This document shows, in pieces, positions 1 through 6,608 of a stretch of DNA of 14,277 bases (position 1 is the stretch's first letter; each line of letters begins with the position of its first letter). Origin of the DNA: Gemmatimonadota bacterium (GTDB lineage: Bacteria; Gemmatimonadota; Gemmatimonadetes; Gemmatimonadales; GWC2-71-9). The position numbers and the translations under genes were made by a program. The stretch lies in the NCBI GenBank assembly GCA_017889745.1, contig JAGGAG010000090.1, forward strand, positions 1 to 14,277, in the 5' to 3' direction. The notes under the pieces are model-generated. The model was not told the DNA's origin, did not search any database, and worked only from the letters and a program-made list of their open reading frames with translations.

Positions 1-1521
1 CCGTACATCAACGTCGATCCCGGCACGATGTCGCCGTTCCAGCACGGCGAGGTGTTCGTGACCGACGATGGCGCGGAGACGGACCTCGACCTCGGCCATT
101 ACGAGCGGTTCATCGACCGGTCCCTCTCCCAGCAGAACAACATCACCACCGGCCGCATCTACCAGACGGTGATCAACAAGGAGCGGCGCGGGGAGTACCT
201 CGGTTCCACCGTCCAGGTTGTTCCCCACATCACCGACGAGATCAAGAACGCGATCCGGCGCACGGCGCCGGGGCACGACGTGGTGATCACCGAGATCGGC
301 GGCACCGTGGGCGACATCGAGTCGCTGCCATTCCTGGAAGCGATCCGGCAGTTCCGCCAGGAAGTGGGGCGCGACAACGCGCTGTTCATGCACCTCACGC
401 TGGTGCCGTACATCGCCGCTGCGGGCGAGCTCAAGACCAAGCCGACGCAGCACTCGGTGCGCGACCTCATGCAGATCGGGATCCAGCCCGACATCCTGGT
501 GTGCCGCAGCGAGCAACCGCTCTCGGCGGACATCAAGCGCAAGATCGCGCTGTTCTGCAACGTGGACTTCGAGTGCGTGATCGAGAGCCCGGACGTGCAG
601 TCGATCTACGAGATCCCGCTGCGGTTCCGCGACCAGGGCATCGACCGCGTCGTGTGCGAGCGCCTGCGCCTCGAGACGAAGGAGCCGGAGCTGGGGCCGT
701 GGCGCACGATGGTGGAGACGATCCTGCGGCCCAGGGAGCGGGTGCGCATCGCGGTGGTGGGCAAGTACACCGACCTGCACGATGCCTACAAGTCGGTGCA
801 GGAAGCACTCATCCATGGCGGCATCGCGAACGACGCCGGGGTTCAGATCGACTGGCTCTCGAGCGACAACTTCACCGACCAGGCGGCGGCCGGGCAGATC
901 CTGCAGCACTACGACGGGCTGTTGATCCCGGGCGGGTTCGGCGTTCGCGGGGTGGACGGGATGATCCAGGCGATCCAGTGGGCGCGCGACCACGACCTCC
1001 CGTTCTTCGGGATCTGCCTCGGGTTGCAGGTAGCGGTGGTGGAGTTCGCGCGCAATGTCTGCCGGCTGCCGGGCGCCAACAGCACGGAGTTCGAGCCCGA
1101 GGCGGAGTCACCGGTCATTCACATGATGGCGTCACAGCGTGACGTGGTGAACCTCGGCGGCACGATGCGGCTGGGCGCCTACACGGCGCGGCTGCGGTCC
1201 GGCTCCAAGGCCGCGCTGACCTACGGCACCAACGAGATCAGCGAGCGGCACCGGCACCGCCTGGAAGTGAACAACGCCTATCGCGACGTGCTCGCCGAGT
1301 TCGGGCTCCGGTTGTCGGGCCAGTCGCCCGACGGCGGGCTGGTGGAAATGATCGAGTTGCCCGATCACCCGTTCTTCCTCGGGTGCCAGTTCCATCCCGA
1401 GCTCAAGTCGCGGCCCAACCGTCCGCACCCGCTGTTCGCCGGATTCGTGGGAGCGGCCCTCAAGCGGCGCATGCAGCAGCGCGCCGGACAGCCCTCGCTG
1501 GTGGAGGTCGCCTCGTCGTGA
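1..1521 (+). CDS. pyrG: CTP synthase (5' partial)
   Basis: Makes CTP from UTP, ATP and glutamine in the cytoplasm, the last step of de novo pyrimidine nucleotide synthesis. The frame is open from base 1 (PYINVDPGTMSPFQHGEVFV), so the ATG at position 28 is internal; by comparison with E. coli PyrG (545 residues) about 42 N-terminal residues, including the P-loop, lie upstream of the window. The synthetase domain shows EIGGTVGDIESLPFLEA and the KTKPTQHSV stretch. The class I glutamine amidotransferase domain follows from about codon 245 of the visible part, with the nucleophile Cys in GICLGLQ (codon 1015-1017) and the His/Glu pair in QFHPELKSRP (codons 1393 and 1399). All expected catalytic residues in the visible part are intact. 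The stop overlaps the kdsA GTG by 4 nt. In this context it may supply CTP for CMP-Kdo formation (inference). Confidence 0.97.
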   Translation, partial: PYINVDPGTMSPFQHGEVFVTDDGAETDLDLGHYERFIDRSLSQQNNITTGRIYQTVINKERRGEYLGSTVQVVPHITDEIKNAIRRTAPGHDVVITEIGGTVGDIESLPFLEAIRQFRQEVGRDNALFMHLTLVPYIAAAGELKTKPTQHSVRDLMQIGIQPDILVCRSEQPLSADIKRKIALFCNVDFECVIESPDVQSIYEIPLRFRDQGIDRVVCERLRLETKEPELGPWRTMVETILRPRERVRIAVVGKYTDLHDAYKSVQEALIHGGIANDAGVQIDWLSSDNFTDQAAAGQILQHYDGLLIPGGFGVRGVDGMIQAIQWARDHDLPFFGICLGLQVAVVEFARNVCRLPGANSTEFEPEAESPVIHMMASQRDVVNLGGTMRLGAYTARLRSGSKAALTYGTNEISERHRHRLEVNNAYRDVLAEFGLRLSGQSPDGGLVEMIELPDHPFFLGCQFHPELKSRPNRPHPLFAGFVGAALKRRMQQRAGQPSLVEVASS

Positions 1522-2339
1522 GCCAGTGGAGCTTCCGCGAGTCACCGTTCCTCATCGCGGGGCCCTGTGTCGCCGAGGCGGGTGACGTGCTGCCCCGCAC
1601 GGCGGAGGCGCTGGCCGGTCTGGCCGTGAAGCTGGGCATTCCACTGTGCTTCAAGGCGAGCTTCGACAAGGCGAATCGGGCTCGGCTGGCCGGTGCGCGC
1701 GGACCGGGGATCGAGTACGGGCTCGAGGCACTGGCCGCGGTGAAACGCGCCACGGGCCTGCCGGTTCTGACCGACATTCACGAGGTGGGGCAGGCGGCCG
1801 CCGCAGCGCAGGTGGTCGACGTGCTGCAGATTCCCGCGTTCCTCTGCCGGCAGACGGACCTGCTGGTCGCGGCCGGGCGGACCGGCCGGCCGGTGAACGT
1901 GAAGAAGGGTCAGTGGATGGCGCCCGAGGCGATGGCGGGCGCGGTGGAGAAGGTCCGCTCGGCGGGAAGCGCCGAGGTAGCGCTGACGGAGCGCGGCACC
2001 TTCCTCGGCTACGGCGACCTCGTGGTGGACATGCGCAGCTTCCAGCGGATGTCCGAGGCGGCATCGGTGCCGGTGATCTACGACGCCACGCACAGCGTGC
2101 AGCAGCCGGGGATGGGCTCGGGAGGCACGAGCGGCGGCCAGCGCGAGGCGATCCCGCCACTGCTCCGCGCGGCGGCCGCGGCCGGGGCGGACGGCTTCTT
2201 CATCGAGACGCATCCCGACCCCGCGCGGGCCGTGAGCGATGCCGCGACCCAGTGGCCACTGGACCAGATGTACGAGCTGATGGCCCCTGTACTCGACATC
2301 TGGGCACGCGCGCGAGGCGTCGAGAGCGCCAGGCGGTGA
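1518..2339 (+). CDS. kdsA: 3-deoxy-8-phosphooctulonate synthase, metal-dependent type
   Basis: Condenses phosphoenolpyruvate with D-arabinose-5-phosphate to Kdo-8-phosphate, the second step of Kdo synthesis, in the cytoplasm. 273 residues, a TIM-barrel of the DAHP synthase I/KdsA family. Seen motifs: FLIAGPCVAE, FKASFDKANR, GLPVLTDIHE, NVKKGQWMAPEAM, TERGTFLGYGDLVVDMRSF, YDATHSVQQPG and FFIETHPDPARAVSDA. Cys17, His192, Glu230 and Asp241 match the four metal ligands known in Aquifex KdsA (Cys11, His185, Glu222, Asp233) with almost identical spacing; the metal-independent enzyme of E. coli has Asn in place of this Cys. I chose the GTG at 1518 because it forms a GTGA overlap with the pyrG stop, has GGAGG 10 nt upstream (1503-1507) and places the FLIAGPC strand where the family has it. 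A longer in-frame start at 1383 would lie deep within pyrG and is unlikely. Confidence 0.97.
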   Translation: MSQWSFRESPFLIAGPCVAEAGDVLPRTAEALAGLAVKLGIPLCFKASFDKANRARLAGARGPGIEYGLEALAAVKRATGLPVLTDIHEVGQAAAAAQVVDVLQIPAFLCRQTDLLVAAGRTGRPVNVKKGQWMAPEAMAGAVEKVRSAGSAEVALTERGTFLGYGDLVVDMRSFQRMSEAASVPVIYDATHSVQQPGMGSGGTSGGQREAIPPLLRAAAAAGADGFFIETHPDPARAVSDAATQWPLDQMYELMAPVLDIWARARGVESARR

Positions 2340-2896
2340 GCGGCATCGACCCGCGCATCGCGCGTGGCATCCGCCTCGTGGTGCTCGACGTGGACGGCGT
2401 GCTCACCGACAACACACTGTACATCGGCACCGCCGGCGAGGTACCGGTCGAACTGAAGCGGTTCGACGTCCAGGATGGTGTCGGGCTGCGCCTGCTGCGG
2501 ATCGCGGGCATCGGGGTGGCCCTGCTCAGTGGCCGGGTGTCGGACGCGACGCGGATCCGCGCGGCCGAACTGGGCATCGCCGACGTGATCCAGGACCCAT
2601 CGGCCAGCAAGCTGCCGCGACTGCGGGAACTGCTCGCGACGCGGGGAGTCCGGTGGGAGGAAGTGCTGTACGCCGGCGACGACCTGGCCGACGTCCCGGT
2701 CATGCGGCGGGTGGGCCTGCCGGTCACGGTGGCGAACGGGGTCGCGGAGGTCCGGGCCGTCTCGGCCTTCGTGACGGCACGGGCGGGCGGGTCGGGTGCG
2801 GTTCGCGAACTGGTCGAGGCACTGCTCCACGCACGAGGAGAATGGGACCGTACCCTTGCCGAGTACTACCGTGAGCGCGGTGGCGACGTCACCTGA
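2336..2896 (+). CDS. kdsC: 3-deoxy-D-manno-octulosonate 8-phosphate phosphatase
   Basis: HAD-superfamily phosphatase that removes the phosphate from Kdo-8-phosphate to give free Kdo. 186 residues, close to the 188 of E. coli KdsC, and without a cap domain as expected for this tetrameric subclass. Motif I is LDVDGVLTDN with nucleophile Asp18 and acid/base Asp20; motif II is the LSGR segment (Ser65-Gly-Arg67); motif IV is AGDDLADVPVM with Asp115/Asp116. VIQDPSASKLPRL contains the expected motif III lysine. The GTG start at 2336 makes a GTGA overlap with the kdsA stop and begins just before the first beta strand. The C-terminal segment carries the conserved GGSGAVRELVEALL seen in this family. 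It overlaps kdsD by about 26 nt, the longest overlap in the window. Confidence 0.95.
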   Translation: MSGIDPRIARGIRLVVLDVDGVLTDNTLYIGTAGEVPVELKRFDVQDGVGLRLLRIAGIGVALLSGRVSDATRIRAAELGIADVIQDPSASKLPRLRELLATRGVRWEEVLYAGDDLADVPVMRRVGLPVTVANGVAEVRAVSAFVTARAGGSGAVRELVEALLHARGEWDRTLAEYYRERGGDVT

Positions 2897-3845
2897 AGCC
2901 CTGCTGGCGGCCGGCCGCCGCGTTCTCGAGCTCGAGGCCGCCGAGGTGGCCGCGGCGGGACGGCGGCTGGACTCCCGGTTCGCGCGGGCGGTGGAGCTGC
3001 TCGCGCGGCGCGGGGGGCGGGTCATCGTGTCGGGTGTCGGCAAGTCGGGGCTCGTTGCGCGGAAGCTGGCCGCGACGCTCACCTCCACCGGCACGCCGGC
3101 CGCCTTCCTGCACCCGGTGGACAGCCTGCACGGCGACCTCGGCATCGTGGGCAGCGAAGACGTGGCCATCGTGCTGAGCAAGAGCGGCGAGTCGAGCGAC
3201 CTCGACGGCCTGCTCGCCTCGCTCGAGCGGAAGGGCGTACCGATCATCGCGATCACGGGCGCACCCGGCTCGTTCCTGGGGCGCGTGGCCACGACGGTGC
3301 TCGATGCGTCGGTGGGCGAGGAAGCCTGTCCCCACGACCTGGCGCCGACCTCCAGCACCACCGTGGCGATGGCGCTGGGCGATGCGCTGGCGGTGGCGCT
3401 GCTGGTGGAGAAGGGATTTCGCCCGGAGGACTTCGCCGAGCTGCATCCCGGGGGACGGCTGGGGCGCCGCCTCCTCGTGCGGGTGCGCGACGTGATGCTG
3501 CCGCCGCAGGGGCTGGTGGCGCCGGAGACGCCGATGCGCGACGTCGTCGTCCAGCTGGCGCGGCATCGCGGCATCGCGCTGGTGAGCCGGGACAACCACC
3601 TGCTCGGCGTGTTCACGGCGGGCGACCTGACCCGGCTGGCCGAACGGGAGCGGGACTACTTCGAGTGGCCGGTGGAGCAGGTGATGACGGACGCGCCGCA
3701 CAGCTGCGGGCCGGAGGATCTCGGTGCCGCGGCCCTCGGCTTCATGGAGCGCAAGGGGATCATGGCGCTCCCGGTGCTGGACGACGCGGACGTCATCGTC
3801 GGGGTGGTGCACCTGCACGACCTGATGCGGGCGGGCGCGGTATGA
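2871..3845 (+). CDS. kdsD: D-arabinose-5-phosphate isomerase (SIS + CBS pair)
   Basis: Interconverts ribulose-5-phosphate and arabinose-5-phosphate, the first committed step of Kdo synthesis. With the GTG at 2871 it has 324 residues (E. coli KdsD 328). Residues about 30-165 form the sugar-isomerase (SIS) domain: VSGVGKSGLVARKLAATL with Lys58, LSKSGESSDL with Glu107, and CPHDLAPTSSTTVAMALGDA. FAELHPGGRLGRRLL with His192 follows and leads to two CBS domains (about 200-324: VRDVMLPPQG, LLGVFTAGDLTRL, VEQVMTDAP, VVGVVHLHDLMRAG). Lys58 and His192 fall within one position of Lys59 and His193 of the E. coli enzyme, which supports this start; GTG 2880 is an alternative, and an upstream GTG at 2796 would overlap kdsC by 101 nt. 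No strong ribosome-binding site is seen, so coupling to kdsC translation is likely. The stop shares an ATGA with lptC. Confidence 0.94.
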   Translation: MSAVATSPEALLAAGRRVLELEAAEVAAAGRRLDSRFARAVELLARRGGRVIVSGVGKSGLVARKLAATLTSTGTPAAFLHPVDSLHGDLGIVGSEDVAIVLSKSGESSDLDGLLASLERKGVPIIAITGAPGSFLGRVATTVLDASVGEEACPHDLAPTSSTTVAMALGDALAVALLVEKGFRPEDFAELHPGGRLGRRLLVRVRDVMLPPQGLVAPETPMRDVVVQLARHRGIALVSRDNHLLGVFTAGDLTRLAERERDYFEWPVEQVMTDAPHSCGPEDLGAAALGFMERKGIMALPVLDDADVIVGVVHLHDLMRAGAV

Positions 3846-4414
3846 CCGGCACGCTCCGCCGCTGGGCGGTCGCGGCGCTGCTGGGCTGCACGGGGTTCGC
3901 GGCCTGCAACGAGAGTGGTGCCAAGCCGAACACGGTGGTGGCGGCGTCGGACTCGGCCGACCAGGTGCTCTACGGCTTCGTGCACTACCTGACGCGCGAC
4001 GGCGTGCGCGAGGGCCAGGTGGAGGCGGACACGGCGTTCTTCTACGACCCGACGCAGACCACGGTGCTCAGGCACATGAAGCTGGTCTTCATCGACAGCG
4101 CGGGCAAGGAGAACGCCAGGATCACGTCGCGCACCGGGACGTACAAGTGGCAGACCGGGAACATGACGGCCGACGGTGACGTGGTGCTGCGATCGAACGA
4201 CGGGCGGATACTCAAGACCGAGCAACTCCTGTACGACGCGGCGAAGAAGGAACTGACGACCGACCTGTACTTCACGTTCGACCAGAAGGGCGAGCACCTG
4301 GAGGGTGACGGCTTCCGGTCGGACCTCAGGTTCGAGCACATCGTGGTGAACAAGCCGCGGGGCGAGGCGGACAAGGGCACGCTCCTGCCCGGGCAGGATG
4401 CCGACTCCGGATGA
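3842..4414 (+). CDS. lptC: LptC-like LPS export protein, predicted lipoprotein
   Basis: Predicted periplasmic part of the Lpt lipopolysaccharide-export bridge, which receives LPS from the LptBFG transporter and passes it to LptA. 190 residues. The N-terminus is MTGTLRRWAVAALLGCTGFAAC: two arginines, a short hydrophobic stretch, then two possible lipobox cysteines, Cys16 (LLGC, the better fit) and Cys22 (FAAC). E. coli LptC instead keeps an uncleaved membrane helix. After a short linker comes a beta-jellyroll-type OstA-like domain (about residues 42-175) with LYGFVHYLTRDGVREGQVEAD, ITSRTGTYKWQTGNMTADGDVVL and the repeated polar/hydrophobic alternation typical of LptC. The position between kdsD and lptA/lptB is the canonical lptC place. 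The ATG overlaps the kdsD stop as ATGA and the gene's own stop overlaps lptA in the same way. Family assignment rests on context plus this pattern. Confidence 0.88.
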   Translation: MTGTLRRWAVAALLGCTGFAACNESGAKPNTVVAASDSADQVLYGFVHYLTRDGVREGQVEADTAFFYDPTQTTVLRHMKLVFIDSAGKENARITSRTGTYKWQTGNMTADGDVVLRSNDGRILKTEQLLYDAAKKELTTDLYFTFDQKGEHLEGDGFRSDLRFEHIVVNKPRGEADKGTLLPGQDADSG

Positions 4415-5814
4415 CGCGTTCGCTGCTGGTCCTTGGCGCGCTGCTGGCGAGCGCGAGCGCCCTGTCAGGGCAGGAGGGCCGGAAGTGCGTCTTCCGCATC
4501 GTCGCGATCGGCGACACCGGCCGGCGCGTGCCCACGACGGACGGTACGAACTATTACGCCGGTGGCGGGGTGCACCTGACCTGCGCGGGCACCTCGATCT
4601 CGATGAAGAGCGACAGCGTGGCGGCGTACGCGGGCCGGATCGTGCAGTTCATCGGCAACGTGCACTACCGCGACTCCACCGTGACGATGGATGCCGACAA
4701 CGGCACCTACTACAAGGACGGCGAGCGGTGGGAGGCCCGGGGCAAGGTCCACACGGTGAACCTGGCCACCGGATCGACCATGGACGGACCGAGCCTCGAC
4801 TACCTGCGGGCGGTGAAGGGGGTTCGGGACACGGTGGAGATCTATGCCATTGGTCGGCCCACGATCCACTACATCCCGAAGGACTCCACCGGGGGCAGGG
4901 CGGAACCATACGTCATCGTGGGCGACCGGGTGAGGGAGAAGGGCGAGGACCAGGTGTGGGCGGGCGGCAAGGTGACCATCGACCGCAGCGACCTCACGGC
5001 GCACGGTGATTCGCTCTGGCTCCGCACCGGCAAGGATGGGAAGGGCGCCATGATCGGCGGGGAACCGGCGTTGCGCGGGTTCGGCAAGGACACCTTCGAC
5101 CTCAAGGGCCTGCGGATCGACTTCACCATGAACGAGAAGGACCTCACCGGTGTCGTGGCCATCGACAGCGCGCACGCGGTGACGGGGAACGTGGACCTGA
5201 CCGGCGACACGGTGTCGATCGCACTCAAGGACAAGAAGGCCGAGCTGACGCGCGCCTGGGGCCGCACGCGGCGGCCGGTGGGCCTCGCCGGAGACTACGA
5301 GCTCCGGGGCGATTCGCTGGCCATCGCCACACCGGGAGGCGAGCTGCGCGAGGTGCGCGCCTTCTTCAATGCGTGGGCAGGCACCAAGCGCGACTCCGCG
5401 TCGGGCGAGCGCGACTGGGTGGCCGGCGACACGGTGATCGTGCGCTTCGTGGAGGCCGACTCCGCCGGCACGAAGAAGACCAAGGTACAGCAGTTGGAGG
5501 CGATGGACAGCGCGCGGTCATTCTATCGCGCCGTGGACAAGGGCAAGGCCGCCGACAGCACCAGGAAGCCGCCGTCGCTCAACTACGCGCGCGCCGATCG
5601 CATCGTGGTGCGCATGGCGACGAGCGGCGACGGCGGGATGGAACGGGTGGACCTGTTCGGCCACGTCGACGGGATCCAGCTGGAGCCCGGCAAGGCCACG
5701 CCGTCACCAGGGCCGCCCGGGGCCGCGGTGCCCAATGCCACGCTGGGCGAGCCGGTGGCGCCGAGCACGCCAGCCCCGGGCGACAGCGCCGTCGCGCCGA
5801 AGCCCTCGCCGTGA
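4411..5814 (+). CDS. lptA: Long LptA/OstA-like periplasmic protein
   Basis: Predicted periplasmic LPS-bridge protein between LptC and the outer-membrane LptD. A signal peptide is visible at residues 1 to about 20 (hydrophobic LLVLGALLASASA, likely cut near SG/QE). OstA-type repeats follow, for example YAGRIVQFIGNVHYRDSTVTMDAD-like strands at about 70-95, EARGKVHTVNLATGSTMDG, VWAGGKVTIDRSDLTAHGDSL, and MERVDLFGHVDGIQLEPG at about 411-428: the family pattern of a beta-strand with an 'x-G-x-V' turn. The protein is 467 residues, more than twice the 185 of E. coli LptA, and ends in a proline/alanine-rich, probably disordered tail (424-467). Cys26 and Cys58 are its only cysteines. It may be an expanded LptA or an OstA-domain protein combining LptA with part of the LptD N-domain. 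The gene symbol is by position and family; exact function is inferred. Confidence 0.78.
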   Translation: MTRSLLVLGALLASASALSGQEGRKCVFRIVAIGDTGRRVPTTDGTNYYAGGGVHLTCAGTSISMKSDSVAAYAGRIVQFIGNVHYRDSTVTMDADNGTYYKDGERWEARGKVHTVNLATGSTMDGPSLDYLRAVKGVRDTVEIYAIGRPTIHYIPKDSTGGRAEPYVIVGDRVREKGEDQVWAGGKVTIDRSDLTAHGDSLWLRTGKDGKGAMIGGEPALRGFGKDTFDLKGLRIDFTMNEKDLTGVVAIDSAHAVTGNVDLTGDTVSIALKDKKAELTRAWGRTRRPVGLAGDYELRGDSLAIATPGGELREVRAFFNAWAGTKRDSASGERDWVAGDTVIVRFVEADSAGTKKTKVQQLEAMDSARSFYRAVDKGKAADSTRKPPSLNYARADRIVVRMATSGDGGMERVDLFGHVDGIQLEPGKATPSPGPPGAAVPNATLGEPVAPSTPAPGDSAVAPKPSP

Positions 5815-6608
5815 CGGCGATCGAGGAGCGGCCGGCGACCGGAACCGTGGGCACGGGATCGCTGGTCGAGGGGGTGGGCCTCAGCAAGAGCTTTCGCGGC
5901 CGGCGGGTGGTGGACGACGTGTCGCTCTCGCTGCGGCAGGGCGAGATCGTCGGGCTGCTCGGGCCCAACGGGGCAGGCAAGACCACGACGTTCTACCTGC
6001 TGGTGGGTCTGATCCGGGCGGAGACGGGACGGGTGGTGCTGGACGGCGCGGACATCAGCAACTGGCCGATGTACAAGCGGGCCCGTCGCGGCATCGGCTA
6101 CCTGTCGCAGGAACCGTCGGTGTTCCGCAAGCTGACCGTCGAGGAGAACGTGCGGGCGATCCTCGAGCGACGGCGCCTGCCGCGGGCGCAACAGGCGACG
6201 GTGCTGGAGCGCATGCTGGAGGAGCTCTCGATCAGCCACCTGCGGCACGCCCCGGCCTACTCGCTCAGCGGCGGCGAGCGGCGGCGGCTCGAGATCACGC
6301 GGGCGCTGGTGAGCGAGCCCAAGTTCATGCTGCTGGACGAGCCGTTCGCCGGCGTGGACCCGATCGCGGTCCACGACATCCAGAGCATCGTCGCCGGCCT
6401 GCGGCACCGGGGCATCGGCGTGCTGATCACCGATCACAACGTCGAGCAGACGCTCGACATCGTCGACCGGGCGTACATCATGAGTGAGGGTCGCGTGGCG
6501 AAATCCGGCACCGTGAAGGAACTCGTGTGCGATGAGGAAATCGCGCGCCTCTACCTGGGTCCCACGCTTACGGCGCGCCTGCGCGCGCGCTGGGGGGGCT
6601 GTCCATGA
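5811..6608 (+). CDS. lptB: LPS export ABC transporter ATP-binding protein
   Basis: Cytoplasmic ATPase that powers LPS extraction from the inner membrane together with LptF and LptG (neither is in this window). 265 residues. Walker A GPNGAGKTTT is at 51-60, the signature LSGGERRRLEITRAL starts at 152, Walker B FMLLDEPFAGVDP has Asp176 and catalytic Glu177, and the switch histidine is His209 in LITDHNV. The stretch SQEPSVFRKLTVEENVRAI is the Q-loop region typical of LptB. The N-terminus carries about 16 extra residues relative to E. coli, and GTG 5847 (residue 13) is a possible shorter start; 5811 is preferred because it forms a GTGA overlap with the lptA stop. The last codons contain a run of seven G (6592-6598) next to the rpoN start. 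Confidence 0.97.
   Translation: MTAIEERPATGTVGTGSLVEGVGLSKSFRGRRVVDDVSLSLRQGEIVGLLGPNGAGKTTTFYLLVGLIRAETGRVVLDGADISNWPMYKRARRGIGYLSQEPSVFRKLTVEENVRAILERRRLPRAQQATVLERMLEELSISHLRHAPAYSLSGGERRRLEITRALVSEPKFMLLDEPFAGVDPIAVHDIQSIVAGLRHRGIGVLITDHNVEQTLDIVDRAYIMSEGRVAKSGTVKELVCDEEIARLYLGPTLTARLRARWGGCP
6592..6598 (+). promoter_or_regulatory. G7 tract before rpoN: probable ribosome-binding site and slippery run
   Basis: Seven G residues lie 6 nt upstream of the rpoN ATG (6605) and directly follow an alternating GC run at 6581-6590. At this distance the G-tract can pair with the 16S rRNA anti-Shine-Dalgarno sequence. Read in the lptB frame it forms G GGG GGC, which fits the shape of a -1 slippery heptamer. 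Whether it slips is not known from the sequence. Confidence 0.45.

Noticed and set aside
1383..1517. Upstream in-frame extension of kdsA
   Set aside because: It would overlap pyrG by 139 nt and add 45 Arg/Ala-rich residues absent from KdsA proteins; GTG 1518 fits better.
2796..2870. Upstream GTG start for kdsD
   Set aside because: It adds 25 residues lying wholly inside kdsC and moves the active-site residues away from their usual numbering.
2078..3616. 512-codon open frame on the minus strand
   Set aside because: It runs antisense across kdsA, kdsC and kdsD, which have strong family motifs. The translation is rich in Arg/Ser/Pro without domains, as expected for a GC-rich shadow frame.
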